Shown: positions 17,458 to 26,176 of the stretch, piece after piece | How the letters are laid out: every line of letters starts with the position of its first letter | Position numbering within the stretch: position 1 is the first letter of the stretch | Assembly (NCBI RefSeq): GCF_001400735.1 | Contig: NZ_LJPW01000083.1 | Location: 1-45,551, forward strand | Source of the DNA: Pseudomonas caricapapayae | GTDB taxonomy: Bacteria > Pseudomonadota > Gammaproteobacteria > Pseudomonadales > Pseudomonadaceae | Length of the DNA: 45,551 bases | Direction: 5' to 3' | Position numbers and translations under genes: made by a program | The notes under the pieces: model-generated | The model's database searches: none | The model's input: only the letters and a program-made list of their open reading frames with translations | What the model was told of the DNA's origin: nothing

Positions 17458-18090
17458 TCAGAAGAAAGGCAGGATGCTGCTTTTCGGCTCGGGCTTGTCC
17501 TTGAGCGGGCACTCGGGGCGTACGCCGAAATCGTCATCCTTGCACGGATGAGTCGCACGCTTTTGCGCAAGGGATATGCGCTGAAGGTGAAAAGGCTGAT
17601 TGGGGGTTTTTTCCAGAACCCTGCCAAGCTCGTCAAAAATCTCCACCGATAACTGGTGCGTGCCGCGATCCACATTGCTCAGCGGGAAAACCGGGCTGCG
17701 TCCCGCCTGGCCGACGGCAACACCGTCCAGCAGCAGACGATAACTGTGACCGGGCTGTAACACCGGTTCGCTGGTGACGGTAACGATCAGGTCGCCACCG
17801 GGATTGACCAGCGTGGTGTCCGGTTCGGGCACCAGGATTCTCAGCAACTGATAGTGAAACATCGGTTGTACTGCAGGTTTGGCGGGGTGTGCCTTCAGCG
17901 TCCGGGTCGGCGGCGTGCCGGTCATGTTGTTGCTGGGTGGAATGTCGACGCGTGTAGCGTTCTTGCGCGGCTGATCGGTAAACACCCGATTACCCTGTGC
18001 ATCTATATAGGTGTACACGTCGGCTGCTGCGGGCAGCGTCCACAGCAACAACAGGCAGGTGAGCAGGTTGCGCATTCTGTATCTGTTCAT
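17458..18090 (-). CDS. DUF4124 exported protein A
   Basis: A 210-residue exported protein of unknown function. A signal peptide (LLTCLLLLWTLPAAA) is followed at once by the DUF4124 motif VYTYIDAQGNRVFTDQP, then a long beta-rich region (GHSYRLLLDGVAVGQ, SNVDRGTHQLSVEIFDELGRVL) resembling an Ig-like fold. A lysine/proline-rich tail closes the protein. The ATG at 18088-18090 overlaps the upstream gene's TGA (ATGA); an internal ATG at 18075 is possible. It shares architecture with the upstream neighbour, so the two are tandem paralogues. DUF4124 proteins of this kind are commonly found between glnA and ntrB in pseudomonads. The role is not known. Confidence 0.85.
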   Translation of the reverse strand: MNRYRMRNLLTCLLLLWTLPAAADVYTYIDAQGNRVFTDQPRKNATRVDIPPSNNMTGTPPTRTLKAHPAKPAVQPMFHYQLLRILVPEPDTTLVNPGGDLIVTVTSEPVLQPGHSYRLLLDGVAVGQAGRSPVFPLSNVDRGTHQLSVEIFDELGRVLEKTPNQPFHLQRISLAQKRATHPCKDDDFGVRPECPLKDKPEPKSSILPFF

Positions 18091-18629
18091 GGCTTGCCGA
18101 GGTGTACGCGCTGGACGGTCAGCGTGATGGTCTCGCTTTGCTGAATGATCCGTTCGCCGTCTTTCACGACCACCGCGAAACTGTGCTCGCCGCGATCTAT
18201 GTTGACTACCTGAAAGCGTGGCAGGTTGGAGGGCTGTCCATACAGATTACCGTCCAGCAGCAGTTGCAGGCGATGATCCTGCTGCAGGCGCGGCTGGATT
18301 TTCACGCCGATGATAAACGTGCCATTGTTGGCGCGTAACGCTTCATCGGTAGGAAGGTCTGTCAGTTCCAGTACGTCATAGGCGGTTTGTGGTTGTGGTT
18401 GTGGTTGTGGCTGTGCCGGAGCCGATTGCGGCGGGCTGTTGACGACCGGTCTGGCGGGCGCCTGTGTTTCGATACTGTTGAGTGGCGGCAACTCGACCAC
18501 CTCGGTCCTGGTGCCGTCGGGTGGCTGATTGCTGAACGCGGTGTTGCCGTTCGCATCGGTGTACTTATAGATCTGCGCCAGCGCAGGCAGGCTGATCATC
18601 AGCAGCAGGCAAATCAGACTTTGACGCAT
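18087..18629 (-). CDS. DUF4124 exported protein B
   Basis: A 180-residue exported protein with signal peptide MRQSLICLLLMISLPALA, the DUF4124 motif IYKYTDANGNTAFSNQPP, a low-complexity PQPQPQPQPQ linker, and a beta-rich domain. That domain (HRLQLLLDGNLYGQ, VNIDRGEHSFAVVVKDGERII) parallels the downstream DUF4124 gene. I start at the ATG at 18627-18629 because the signal peptide begins there; the open frame extends to 18677. The linker is encoded by a hexamer-type repeat (18388-18414) prone to length change. Function is unknown; envelope location is inferred from the signal peptide. Confidence 0.85.
   Translation of the reverse strand: MRQSLICLLLMISLPALAQIYKYTDANGNTAFSNQPPDGTRTEVVELPPLNSIETQAPARPVVNSPPQSAPAQPQPQPQPQTAYDVLELTDLPTDEALRANNGTFIIGVKIQPRLQQDHRLQLLLDGNLYGQPSNLPRFQVVNIDRGEHSFAVVVKDGERIIQQSETITLTVQRVHLGKP
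18388..18414. repeat. Short tandem repeat encoding a Pro-Gln linker
   Basis: About four units of GGTTGT, read on the plus strand, encode the PQ repeat of the DUF4124 protein on the minus strand. Slippage here would lengthen or shorten the linker in frame. Confidence 0.7.
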
Positions 18630-18707
18630 GGGACTCTCGACAGCAGGGGCACGATTGGCCGTCAGCATAGAACACATCGCCCTATGCTGCGCTATCCACC
18701 TGATGTG

Positions 18708-19265
18708 TCAGAGTTTTGCCGAGCAAAGGTCGGCAGTGGCCAGCACCAGCGCCTGATCGTGAATCGCGTCAGTCTGGTATCGCCGCAGCGCTGAATCCAG
18801 CTGAACCCTGCAGTTCTCGGCGTTACGTAGCGGTTGAAAGTCTGCATACGCCTGTAGCAGTTGGGTCTGCAGGCGATCCAGTTTCGGACGGATGTCGTCT
18901 GCCAGGCTGAGCCTGGCCGTGTCGGGTGCCTTGCCTGCCGCGTGCCACTGGGCGAGGAGGGCGTTCTGCACCTGTTTGTTGGCCTCGATCTGTGCGCGGA
19001 ACAGACGCTGGATGTCGTCCGGGTCCAGCTTGAATTCGGCAGCACGCGCCTGGGCTGCGCTGATGACTTGCTGCTCGCGCGGCGGGTCTTCAACGGCCTT
19101 GCCGCTGTCCCATTTGCTCAGTGCAACCTGATCCGCGATGCTCAGGCGCTCGCTGATTGCCTGCAGCAATGGCTCAAGGGCAGAAGGCTTTTGCTCGGCG
19201 GCAAAGGCGAAGCAGGAAGACATGCACGTCAGCGTCAGCAGGGATGTGGCCAGAAGCAGGCGCAT
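18708..19265 (-). CDS. Periplasmic chorismate mutase (AroQ gamma class)
   Basis: Converts chorismate to prephenate, but as an exported enzyme outside the shikimate pathway's usual compartment. The 185-residue protein has a signal peptide (MRLLLATSLLTLTCMSSCFAFA) and the all-helical AroQ core. That core starts LLQAISERLSIADQVALSKWDSG, continues with DPPREQQVISAAQARAAEF, and includes DDIQRLFRAQIEANKQVQ. These match secreted gamma-class mutases of Gram-negative pathogens. The two C-terminal cysteines (ENCRVQL, ADLCSAKL) probably form the disulfide seen in the class. The ATG at 19263-19265 has GGAG upstream; the frame runs on to 19358 without a credible start. Such enzymes have been proposed to affect host aromatic metabolism, but the role is unproven. 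Confidence 0.85.
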   Translation of the reverse strand: MRLLLATSLLTLTCMSSCFAFAAEQKPSALEPLLQAISERLSIADQVALSKWDSGKAVEDPPREQQVISAAQARAAEFKLDPDDIQRLFRAQIEANKQVQNALLAQWHAAGKAPDTARLSLADDIRPKLDRLQTQLLQAYADFQPLRNAENCRVQLDSALRRYQTDAIHDQALVLATADLCSAKL

Positions 19266-19331
19266 AGCAGCTCCATCTCGAATCGGTGGGTGAGGCGAAG
19301 ATTTAACTCCAGCTAACCGGTCAGAGCCAGT

Positions 19332-19363
19332 GTCGGGTGGTGAAGAAAACTTCACCACCCGAC
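19332..19363. terminator. Perfect 14-bp hairpin between cupin and chorismate mutase genes
   Basis: GTCGGGTGGTGAAG and its exact complement flank an AAAA loop, just beyond the cupin stop on the minus strand. There is no adjoining T-run, so termination would be factor-assisted or the stem may act in mRNA processing. Confidence 0.45.
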
Positions 19364-19381
19364 TGACAGGCTGCTGTGAGG

Positions 19382-19795
19382 CTATTGCGACAAGGGCGTC
19401 GCCGCTGTCGCTGCGTAGAAAACGATGAGTTCGACCGGCATGTCGCCGGTCTGGCCGCGATGCACGATATCGACCATTTCCGCCAGTGCATCGCCCTTTT
19501 TCAGGTGAATACGCTTCTTGCTGTCTCTGGCCTCCACCGTGATTTCTCCGGCGACCACATAGGCAGCATTGGGAATCGGGTGGCTATGCCATTTCAGTGC
19601 TGTGTTTGCAGGAATTTTGATGTTCAGAAGGGTCAGTTCCGGCCGGCCTTCGGGGTAGGACTCGTAAGGCGTACCGTCCCAGGAGGACTGGCTTTTCAGC
19701 AGGACGCGGGAGTCGACGGTGGTTTGCGCTTGTTGGGCAGCAGCGCCGCCAGTCAGTACGAGTAGCGCTGTTGCAATAAGGAGTCGGTATGTCAT
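19382..19795 (-). CDS. Exported cupin-domain protein
   Basis: A 137-residue protein with a signal peptide (MTYRLLIATALLVLTGGAAA) and a single cupin barrel. Cupin motif 1 is visible as ALKWHSHPIPNAAYVVAGEITVEA, with the metal-type HxH pair. Motif 2 is less complete, around KGDALAEMVDIVHRGQTGDMPVELIVFYA. No catalytic activity can be assigned; small periplasmic cupins are often annotated only by fold. It stands 167 bases from glnA's 3' end and is read in the same direction. The glnA terminator between them implies a separate transcript. Confidence 0.85.
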   Translation of the reverse strand: MTYRLLIATALLVLTGGAAAQQAQTTVDSRVLLKSQSSWDGTPYESYPEGRPELTLLNIKIPANTALKWHSHPIPNAAYVVAGEITVEARDSKKRIHLKKGDALAEMVDIVHRGQTGDMPVELIVFYAATAATPLSQ

Positions 19796-19902
19796 GCGGG
19801 GATTAACCTTGCTGGCTGAAATTCAAGCCAGAAGTCTGCCCGGTATTTTTCTGGTAATACGGTATCCCGCTACCGCACAAAAATAAAAAATCTGTTTATC
19901 AG

Positions 19903-19930
19903 AAACGAAAAGACCTCCCGAAGGAGGTCT
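19903..19930 (-). terminator. Rho-independent terminator of glnA
   Basis: An eight-base stem AGACCTCC/GGAGGTCT with a four-base loop is followed, reading the minus strand, by TTTTCGTTT. It lies 33 bases beyond the glnA stop. Confidence 0.85.
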
Positions 19931-19962
19931 CCCGTTACGCCGGCAATGCTGGCGTGGCTGGA

Positions 19963-21369
19963 TCAGCAGCTGTAGTACAGCTCGTATTCCAGTGGGTGTA
20001 CGAAGGTGCGAACCTTGATTTCTTCTTCGCTTTTCAGCTCGATGTAGGCATCGATGAAGTCGTCGCTGAATACGCCGCCCTTGGTCAGGAACGCGCGGCC
20101 CTTGTCCAGTTCTTCCAGGGCTTCTTTCAGGCTGCCGCAAACTTGTGGGATCTCTTTGGCCTCTTCAGGCGGCAGGTCATACAGGTTTTTGTCAGCAGCG
20201 TCGCCAGGGTGGATCTTGTTCTGGATGCCGTCCAGACCAGCCATCAGCAGGGCAGCGAATGCCAGGTACGGGTTGGCTGCCGGATCCGGGAAACGTGCTT
20301 CGATACGACGGCCGCGTGGGCTGGAGACGTAAGGAATACGGATCGACGCGGAGCGGTTACGCGCCGAGTAGGCCAGCATGACAGGAGCTTCGAAGCCCGG
20401 GACCAGACGCTTGTAGGAGTTGGTCGACGGGTTGGTGAAACCGTTCAGTGCCTTGCCGTGCTTGATGATACCGCCGATGAAGAACAGGGCAGTGTCGGAC
20501 AGGCCGGCATAGCCTTCGCCCGCGAAGGTGTTCTTGCCATCCTTGGAGATGGACATGTGTACGTGCATACCCGAACCGTTGTCACCGTACAGTGGCTTGG
20601 GCATGAAAGTAGCGGTACGGCCGTATGCATCGGCAACGTTGTGTACGCAGTACTTCAGGGTCTGGACTTCGTCAGCCTTCTTGACCAGCGTGTTGAATTT
20701 CACGCCGATTTCGTTCTGGCCGGCAGTGGCTACTTCGTGGTGGTGAACTTCCACGACCTGGCCCATTTCTTCCAGGGCGTTGCACATTGCGGTACGGATT
20801 TCGTGGTCGTGGTCGACTGGTGGCAGCGGGAAATAGCCACCCTTGACGCCAGGACGGTGGCCTTTGTTACCGCCATCGACGTCGCCGTCGGTCATCCAGG
20901 AAGCCTGTTCGGAGAAGATCTTGAACATGGAGCCGGAGATGTCGGACTTGAACTTCACTTCGTCGAAGATGAAGAACTCTGGCTCAGGGCCTACAAAGAC
21001 GGTGTCGCCGATACCGGTGGACTTCAGGTATTCCTCGGCACGGTGGGCAATCGCACGCGGGTCGCGGTCGTAGCCTTGCATGGTCGAAGGTTCGATGACG
21101 TCGCAGACCAGCACCAGGGTCGGCTCTTCGGTGAACGGGTCGAGCAGTGCGGTTTCGTCGTCCGGCAGCAGAATCATGTCGGAGGCTTCGATACCTTTCC
21201 AGCCAGCAATGGAGGAACCGTCGAACATTTTGCCGACTTCGAAGAAATCGTCTTCCAGTGCATCGCGCGCAGGCATGGTGACGTGCTGCTGCTTGCCCTT
21301 GGTGTCCGTGAAGCGCAGATCAATCCATTTAACGTCATGATCTTTGATGAGTTGAACCGACTTCGACAT
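19963..21369 (-). CDS. glnA: Glutamine synthetase, type I
   Basis: ATP-dependent ligation of ammonia to glutamate, the central ammonium-assimilation step; a cytosolic dodecamer. The 468-residue length is exact for GSI-beta. It shows the N-terminal [13 protein letters not shown], the latch region [10 protein letters not shown], the metal/ammonia site [12 protein letters not shown], the ATP-site signature [16 protein letters not shown], and the adenylylation tyrosine Tyr397 in NLYDLPPE. The start at 21367-21369 (MSKSVQLI) follows a GGAGGA. The longer frame to 21468 covers the promoter. Expression is driven by the sigma-54 promoter and NtrC sites immediately upstream; activity is presumably set by GlnE adenylylation. 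Confidence 0.98.
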   Translation of the reverse strand: MSKSVQLIKDHDVKWIDLRFTDTKGKQQHVTMPARDALEDDFFEVGKMFDGSSIAGWKGIEASDMILLPDDETALLDPFTEEPTLVLVCDVIEPSTMQGYDRDPRAIAHRAEEYLKSTGIGDTVFVGPEPEFFIFDEVKFKSDISGSMFKIFSEQASWMTDGDVDGGNKGHRPGVKGGYFPLPPVDHDHEIRTAMCNALEEMGQVVEVHHHEVATAGQNEIGVKFNTLVKKADEVQTLKYCVHNVADAYGRTATFMPKPLYGDNGSGMHVHMSISKDGKNTFAGEGYAGLSDTALFFIGGIIKHGKALNGFTNPSTNSYKRLVPGFEAPVMLAYSARNRSASIRIPYVSSPRGRRIEARFPDPAANPYLAFAALLMAGLDGIQNKIHPGDAADKNLYDLPPEEAKEIPQVCGSLKEALEELDKGRAFLTKGGVFSDDFIDAYIELKSEEEIKVRTFVHPLEYELYYSC

Positions 21370-21473
21370 GGTGTCCTCCGGGTGGCTAGAGACCGACTTG
21401 ATAGAGTTGTGGTCCCTTGAATTTGGGTGATGCCGGCGCGAATACTCTGCCAAGGCAACCTGCCTCACAAGGG

Positions 21474-21489
21474 AGCAATTTGCATGCCA
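21474..21489 (-). promoter_or_regulatory. Sigma-54 promoter of glnA
   Basis: The minus strand reads TGGCATGCAAATTGCT. It matches TGGCAC-N5-TTGC at all but one position, with the correct GG-N10-GC spacing. The predicted start is near 21462, about 93 bases before the glnA ATG. Confidence 0.85.
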
Positions 21490-21562
21490 GTGCCCCGTGT
21501 TGGGTTTTTTGCTTCAAATGCAGGCTTTCAGAGGGCGAAAAGGCGTTGTGAGGGAAAATTGC

Positions 21563-21577
21563 GCACCTTTATGGCGC
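21563..21577. promoter_or_regulatory. NtrC site 1 of glnA
   Basis: GCACC-TTTAT-GGCGC has one mismatch to GCACC-N5-GGTGC. It is centred about 108 bases upstream of the predicted glnA start, the position of a strong NtrC enhancer site in enteric glnA. Confidence 0.7.
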
Positions 21578-21593
21578 TGCAATTTGGTGCGTC

Positions 21594-21608
21594 GACTCTT
21601 TTTGGTGC
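21594..21608. promoter_or_regulatory. NtrC site 2 of glnA (one good half)
   Basis: GACTC-TTTTT-GGTGC has a perfect right half and a degenerate left half. It is centred 31 bases (three helical turns) from site 1, near -139, matching the second enteric enhancer position. A further GGTGC at 21586-21590 could be an additional weak half-site. Confidence 0.5.
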
Positions 21609-21657
21609 GTCATCGATTGCGTGTACGATAACTGGTTAAACCTTGAGCAATTTCCGC

Positions 21658-21663
21658 TATAAT
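21658..21663 (+). promoter_or_regulatory. Sigma-70 -10 element of thiI
   Basis: A perfect TATAAT lies 43 bases before the thiI ATG, in the Pseudomonas-typical context CGCTATAATTCGCG. The -35 is poor (GTTAAA near 21635-21640 at 17-bp spacing). The promoter diverges from the glnA control elements in a 336-base interval. Confidence 0.6.
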
Positions 21664-21705
21664 TCGCGCCCCCCTTTTTTGGTCGGCACCTCGCGCTCCG
21701 TTTCC

Positions 21706-23160
21706 ATGAAACTAATCGTTAAAGTTTTCCCTGAAATCACCATCAAAAGCCCTCCGGTGCGCAAGAAATTCATCCGGCAGCTGGGCAAGAACATTCGTAC
21801 CGTGCTCCGGGAACTGGACGCGGACATTGTCGTGGGTGGCGTATGGGACAACCTTGAGGTCGAAACCCGGCTGACCGACCCCAAAGTGCTGCAGGGCATC
21901 AGGGAGCGGCTGAGCTGCATGCCGGGAATTGCCAATTTCCTGCAGGTGGCCGAGTACCCGCTGGGCGATCTGGACGACATCGTTGCCAAGTGCAAACTGC
22001 ACTATGCCGACCTGTTGCCCGGCAAGATGTTCTCAGTGCGTTGCAAACGCGCCGGCCGCCACGATTTCAGCTCAATGGATGTCGAGAAATACGTCGGCAG
22101 CAAGTTGCGGATGCAGTGTGGTGCTGCCGGAATCGAGCTGAAAAAGCCCGATCTGGTCGTGCGGATGGAAATTCGCGACCAACGGTTGTTCGTCGTTCAT
22201 GACCAACATCAGGGCATGGGCGGTTACCCGCTGGGTGCGCTGGAGCAGACACTGGTATTGATGTCCGGCGGGTTCGATTCGACCGTTGCGGCCTACCAGA
22301 TCATGCGCCGCGGCCTGATGGCACACTTCTGCTTCTTCAATCTGGGCGGACGTGCCCATGAACTGGGCGTAATGGAAGTCGCGCACTTCATCTGGAAGAA
22401 GTACGGCAGTTCGCAGCGGGTGCTGTTTGTCAGCGTGCCGTTCGAGGAAGTTCTCGGAGAAATTCTGCAGAAAGTCGATAACAGTCATATGGGTGTAGTT
22501 TTGAAGCGTATGATGTTACGCGCTGCATCCGCCGTGGCTGATCGTCTTGAAATCGATGTGCTGGTTACCGGCGAGGCTATTTCTCAGGTTTCCAGCCAGA
22601 CGCTGCCAAACCTGTCACTGATCGATGCAGCGACCGACAAACTGGTCCTGCGGCCGCTGGTGGCCAGCCACAAACAGGACATCGTGGACCTGGCGACTGA
22701 AATCGGCACCGCTGATTTTGCCCGGCACATGCCTGAATATTGCGGGGTGATTTCGGTCAACCCCAAGACCAACGCCAAGCGAAATCGCGTTGAGTACGAA
22801 GAAAAACAGTTCGACATGGCGATTCTCGAGCAGGCGCTCGAGCGCGCAAAGCTGGTTTCGATCGATCGGGTCATCGACGATCTGAGCCGCAATGTCGATA
22901 TAGAAGAAGTCAGCCAGGCGCTGGCCGGTCAGGTCATCATCGACATCCGTCACCCGGATGCCCAGGAAGACCAGCCGCTGCAAGTGCCCGGCGTGGAGAT
23001 ACAGACGTTGCCGTTCTACGCATTGAACAGCCGTTTCAAGGCACTGGATGACACGCGCCAGTACCTGCTGTATTGCGACAAAGGCGTCATGAGTCGCCTG
23101 CATGCTCACCATTTGCTCAGTGAGGGGCATGCCAATGTGCGCGTATATCGACCGAGCTAA
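21706..23160 (+). CDS. thiI: tRNA 4-thiouridine synthase / thiamine sulfurtransferase ThiI
   Basis: Catalyses sulfur transfer for 4-thiouridine-8 in tRNA and for the thiazole of thiamine; cytosolic. The 484 residues comprise an N-terminal ferredoxin-like/THUMP region (to about residue 165), a PP-loop ATP-pyrophosphatase domain with SGGFDST near residue 187, and a C-terminal rhodanese domain. The persulfide cysteine is near residue 457 ([11 protein letters not shown]). The partner cysteine near 346 (MPEYCGVIS) fits the disulfide cycle of E. coli ThiI. The start is the ATG at 21706 ([11 protein letters not shown]), as in relatives; the frame upstream to 21643 includes the -10 promoter element and is not coding. 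Confidence 0.95.
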   Translation: MKLIVKVFPEITIKSPPVRKKFIRQLGKNIRTVLRELDADIVVGGVWDNLEVETRLTDPKVLQGIRERLSCMPGIANFLQVAEYPLGDLDDIVAKCKLHYADLLPGKMFSVRCKRAGRHDFSSMDVEKYVGSKLRMQCGAAGIELKKPDLVVRMEIRDQRLFVVHDQHQGMGGYPLGALEQTLVLMSGGFDSTVAAYQIMRRGLMAHFCFFNLGGRAHELGVMEVAHFIWKKYGSSQRVLFVSVPFEEVLGEILQKVDNSHMGVVLKRMMLRAASAVADRLEIDVLVTGEAISQVSSQTLPNLSLIDAATDKLVLRPLVASHKQDIVDLATEIGTADFARHMPEYCGVISVNPKTNAKRNRVEYEEKQFDMAILEQALERAKLVSIDRVIDDLSRNVDIEEVSQALAGQVIIDIRHPDAQEDQPLQVPGVEIQTLPFYALNSRFKALDDTRQYLLYCDKGVMSRLHAHHLLSEGHANVRVYRPS

Positions 23161-23303
23161 GTGCCCGGGGCTGTTTGCCTGTGGCTTGCGTCACCGGCCC
23201 CCCGACACCAGTCGTCATGCCGTAACGGCTTTTGCCGACTCGAAATAGTTAATCGCTGCCTTTAAACAGTCAGCAGACCGAATCCTCTGATCGAGATACA
23301 CAA

Positions 23304-25124
23304 GTGATCGAAAATCTACGCAACATCGCCATCATTGCTCACGTTGACCATGGTAAGACCACCCTGGTAGACAAACTCCTGCGCCAGTCCGGCACCCTTG
23401 AGCGCAACGAGCTCAACGACGAGCGCGTGATGGACTCCAACGACCAGGAAAAAGAGCGCGGTATTACCATTCTCGCGAAGAACACCGCGATCAACTGGAA
23501 TGGCTACCACATCAACATCGTGGACACCCCGGGCCACGCCGACTTCGGTGGTGAAGTAGAGCGCGTGATGTCGATGGTCGACTCCGTACTGCTGCTGGTC
23601 GATGCCCAGGACGGCCCTATGCCGCAAACCCGTTTCGTGACCAAGAAGGCGTTCGAAGCCGGCCTGCGTCCAATCGTGGTCATCAACAAGGTCGACCGTC
23701 CAGGCGCGCGTCCGGACTGGGTTCTGGACCAGATCTTCGACCTGTTCGACAACCTCGGTGCCACCGAAGAACAGCTGGACTTCAAAGTCGTCTACGCCTC
23801 GGCCCTGAACGGTATTGCCGGTCTGGAACACACCGACATGGCTGAAGACATGACCCCGCTGTACCAGTCGATCGTCGATCACGTTCCTGCGCCAAAGGTT
23901 GACCGTGACGGCCCGTTCCAGATGCAGATTTCGGCTCTGGACTACAACAGCTTCCTGGGCGTCATCGGTGTTGGCCGTATCGCTCGCGGTCGCGTCAAGC
24001 CAAACACTCCGGTTGTCGCTATCGATGCCGAAGGCAAGAAGCGTAATGGCCGTATCCTGAAGCTGATGGGTCACCACGGTCTGCACCGTGTGGACGTTGA
24101 AGAAGCAGCTGCCGGCGACATCGTCTGCATCAGCGGCTTCGACCAGCTGTTCATCTCCGACACTCTGTGCGACCCGCTGAATGTTGAAGCGATGAAGCCG
24201 CTGACCGTCGACGAGCCGACCGTTTCGATGACCTTCCAGGTTAACGATTCGCCGTTCTGCGGCAAGGAAGGCAAGTTCGTCACCAGCCGTAACATCAAGG
24301 AACGTCTGGACAAGGAACTGCTGTACAACGTTGCTCTGCGCGTTGAAGAAGGCGACACCGCCGACAAGTTCAAAGTCTCCGGCCGTGGTGAGCTGCACCT
24401 CTCGGTTCTGATCGAAACCATGCGTCGCGAAGGCTTCGAAATGGGCGTTGGTCGTCCTGAAGTGATCATCCGTCGCGTTGGCGAAGTCAAGCACGAACCG
24501 TACGAAAACGTGACCATCGACCTGCCGGAAGAATCCCAGGGCGCGATCATGGAGCAGATGGGTCTGCGTAAAGGCGACCTGACCAACATGGTTCCGGATG
24601 GCAAGGGCCGTGTTCGCCTCGAGTACAACATCCCGGCCCGTGGCCTGATCGGTTTCCGTAACGAGTTCCTGACCCTCACCTCCGGTGCAGGCATCCTGAC
24701 CTCGATCTTCGACCGTTACGACGTGATGAAGTCCGGCGACATGTCCGGCCGTCAGAACGGCGTTCTGGTTTCGGTTGAAACCGGCAAGGCACTGACCTAC
24801 TCCCTGGAAACCCTGCAAGCGCGCGGCAAGCTGTTCGTCGAGCACGGTCAGGAAATCTACGGTGGTCAGATCGTTGGTCTGAACAGCCGCGACAACGACC
24901 TGGGTGTGAACCCTACCAAAGGCAAGAAGCTCGACAACATGCGTGCTTCGGGCAAAGACGAAACCATCGCTCTGGTTCCACCTGTCAAGTTCACCCTTGA
25001 ACAGGCTCTGGAATTCATCCAGGACGACGAGCTGTGCGAAGTCACGCCGAAGTCCATCCGTCTTCGCAAGAAGATCCTGGACGAAAGCGAGCGTACCCGC
25101 GCTGCCAAGAAAGCCAAGGCTTGA
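23304..25124 (+). CDS. typA: Ribosome-associated GTPase TypA/BipA
   Basis: A translational GTPase of the EF-G superfamily that binds ribosomes and supports 50S assembly and stress or virulence-related translation. The 606 residues show G1 [10 protein letters not shown]2/switch I around EKERGITI, G3 [15 protein letters not shown], and G4 [15 protein letters not shown]-Tu-like domain 2, EF-G-like domains III and V, and the BipA-specific C-terminal domain ending in a basic tail follow. The start codon is GTG (GTGATCGAAAATCTA). It is preceded by a 143-base gap after thiI with no clear motif and is followed by a strong terminator. The codon usage is strongly biased, as for a highly expressed gene. 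Confidence 0.97.
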   Translation: MIENLRNIAIIAHVDHGKTTLVDKLLRQSGTLERNELNDERVMDSNDQEKERGITILAKNTAINWNGYHINIVDTPGHADFGGEVERVMSMVDSVLLLVDAQDGPMPQTRFVTKKAFEAGLRPIVVINKVDRPGARPDWVLDQIFDLFDNLGATEEQLDFKVVYASALNGIAGLEHTDMAEDMTPLYQSIVDHVPAPKVDRDGPFQMQISALDYNSFLGVIGVGRIARGRVKPNTPVVAIDAEGKKRNGRILKLMGHHGLHRVDVEEAAAGDIVCISGFDQLFISDTLCDPLNVEAMKPLTVDEPTVSMTFQVNDSPFCGKEGKFVTSRNIKERLDKELLYNVALRVEEGDTADKFKVSGRGELHLSVLIETMRREGFEMGVGRPEVIIRRVGEVKHEPYENVTIDLPEESQGAIMEQMGLRKGDLTNMVPDGKGRVRLEYNIPARGLIGFRNEFLTLTSGAGILTSIFDRYDVMKSGDMSGRQNGVLVSVETGKALTYSLETLQARGKLFVEHGQEIYGGQIVGLNSRDNDLGVNPTKGKKLDNMRASGKDETIALVPPVKFTLEQALEFIQDDELCEVTPKSIRLRKKILDESERTRAAKKAKA

Positions 25125-25141
25125 TACCTGCTCTGCGCTGA

Positions 25142-25177
25142 ATAAAAAACCCCGGTCGAGAGACCGGGGTTTTTTTT
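25142..25177. terminator. Bidirectional rho-independent terminator
   Basis: A stem CCCCGGTC/GACCGGGG with loop GAGA is preceded by an A-run and followed by eight Ts. It terminates typA and, from the other side, the convergent DeoR-family gene. Confidence 0.95.
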
Positions 25178-25202
25178 GACCTGCTGATCACCGCAATGAG
25201 GT

Positions 25203-26045
25203 TCAGGGCTTGATATCCAGGGCCTGTCGCTTTCCGGCCACGGGTGCCAGCAGCAGTTCGATCCGCTGTTTGCGGATCCCGTCGGCAGCCGCTTCGGCCA
25301 GTGCCGCGTCGGTGATGATGGTGTCGAACTGCTCGAGTCCGGCCACCTTGTACATGCCGAAGGTGCCGTATTTGGAGCTGGTGGCGATCAGTACCGTCTG
25401 CGATGCAGACTGCATGGCGGCCTGCTTGACCTCGACCTTCAGCGCCGACGGCGTGGTGGTGCCGCGTTGCAGGTCCCACGAGCTGGTGGACATGAAGGCC
25501 ACGTCGGTGGCCAGTTGCCGCAAAGTGGCTGCAGCGAGCCCGCCGACGCTCGAACGGTTCGGGTGATCCAGCAGGCCGCCTGTGTGGATCACATCCACAT
25601 GCGCAGCATCGGCCAGCGCGTTGACCACACCAAAGTCGTTGGTCACTACCGTCATGCCAGACAACGCAATGATATGCGGCACGATTTCCAGCGTGCTGGT
25701 GCCTGCGTCCAGGTAAATCGTCATGTCCGGATGCAGAAGCCCCGCTGCGAGTCGCGCCATGCCTTGTTTGTGCGGCAGCTCGACAACCGCCTTGGACTGG
25801 TGGCTGGGTTCGCTGTGGACCTGGCTGGCGATACGCACGCCACCTGTGACCGAATAGGCACGGCCTTCCTGTTCCAGTTGGGCGATATCGCGGCGGATGG
25901 TCATGTGCGAGCAATCGAACATCTCCATCAACTGATGCACGCTGAGCACCTGATGCTTGCGCAACTGACGCAGCATCAGCTCCCGGCGCTGATCAGGAAT
26001 CATAGGTGTACCGCCGGAAATGGCGATCTCCTCTTCAGTGGACAT
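25203..26045 (-). CDS. DeoR/GlpR-family transcriptional regulator
   Basis: A repressor-type regulator of sugar metabolism genes, 280 residues. The N-terminal DeoR winged helix is RRELMLRQLRKHQVLSVHQL...CSHMTIRRDIAQLEQEGRAYSVTGGV (about 20-72). The C-terminal DeoR sensor (phosphosugar-binding) domain has the motifs IYLDAGTSTLEIVPHI, VVTNDFGVVNAL and SSKYGTFGMYKV. The start at 26043-26045 has AGGAG six bases upstream. It follows the SDR gene in the same direction after 131 bases and presumably regulates the polyol genes in response to a phosphorylated intermediate. The effector is not identifiable. Confidence 0.9.
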   Translation of the reverse strand: MSTEEEIAISGGTPMIPDQRRELMLRQLRKHQVLSVHQLMEMFDCSHMTIRRDIAQLEQEGRAYSVTGGVRIASQVHSEPSHQSKAVVELPHKQGMARLAAGLLHPDMTIYLDAGTSTLEIVPHIIALSGMTVVTNDFGVVNALADAAHVDVIHTGGLLDHPNRSSVGGLAAATLRQLATDVAFMSTSSWDLQRGTTTPSALKVEVKQAAMQSASQTVLIATSSKYGTFGMYKVAGLEQFDTIITDAALAEAAADGIRKQRIELLLAPVAGKRQALDIKP

Positions 26046-26176
26046 TCGTACTCCTGTACATCAATGAGCCGCCTCAGGCAGCAGACGGTCCGCGCATCTT
26101 AGCCAATCGCTTCGGCAATGGAAGCGGCGACCGGCGTTTTTTGCGTGGTGCGGCTCATCCTTGCATCCGTCGCTGC

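Noticed and set aside
18388..18414. GGTTGT repeats considered as a CRISPR or promoter-type repeat
   Set aside because: The repeat is within a coding region and encodes Pro-Gln; there are no spacers.
19954..21420. A 488-codon plus-strand open frame opposite glnA
   Set aside because: It is a shadow of the highly biased glnA gene; the translation is valine/glycine/histidine-rich without motifs.
21643..21705. Extended ThiI start
   Set aside because: The extension spans the TATAAT element; all known ThiI proteins start at MKLIVK-like sequence.
23316..24845. A 509-codon open frame on the minus strand opposite typA
   Set aside because: typA is unmistakable and strongly codon-biased; its third-position G/C bias keeps the opposite frame open. 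The antisense product resembles no family and has no ribosome site.
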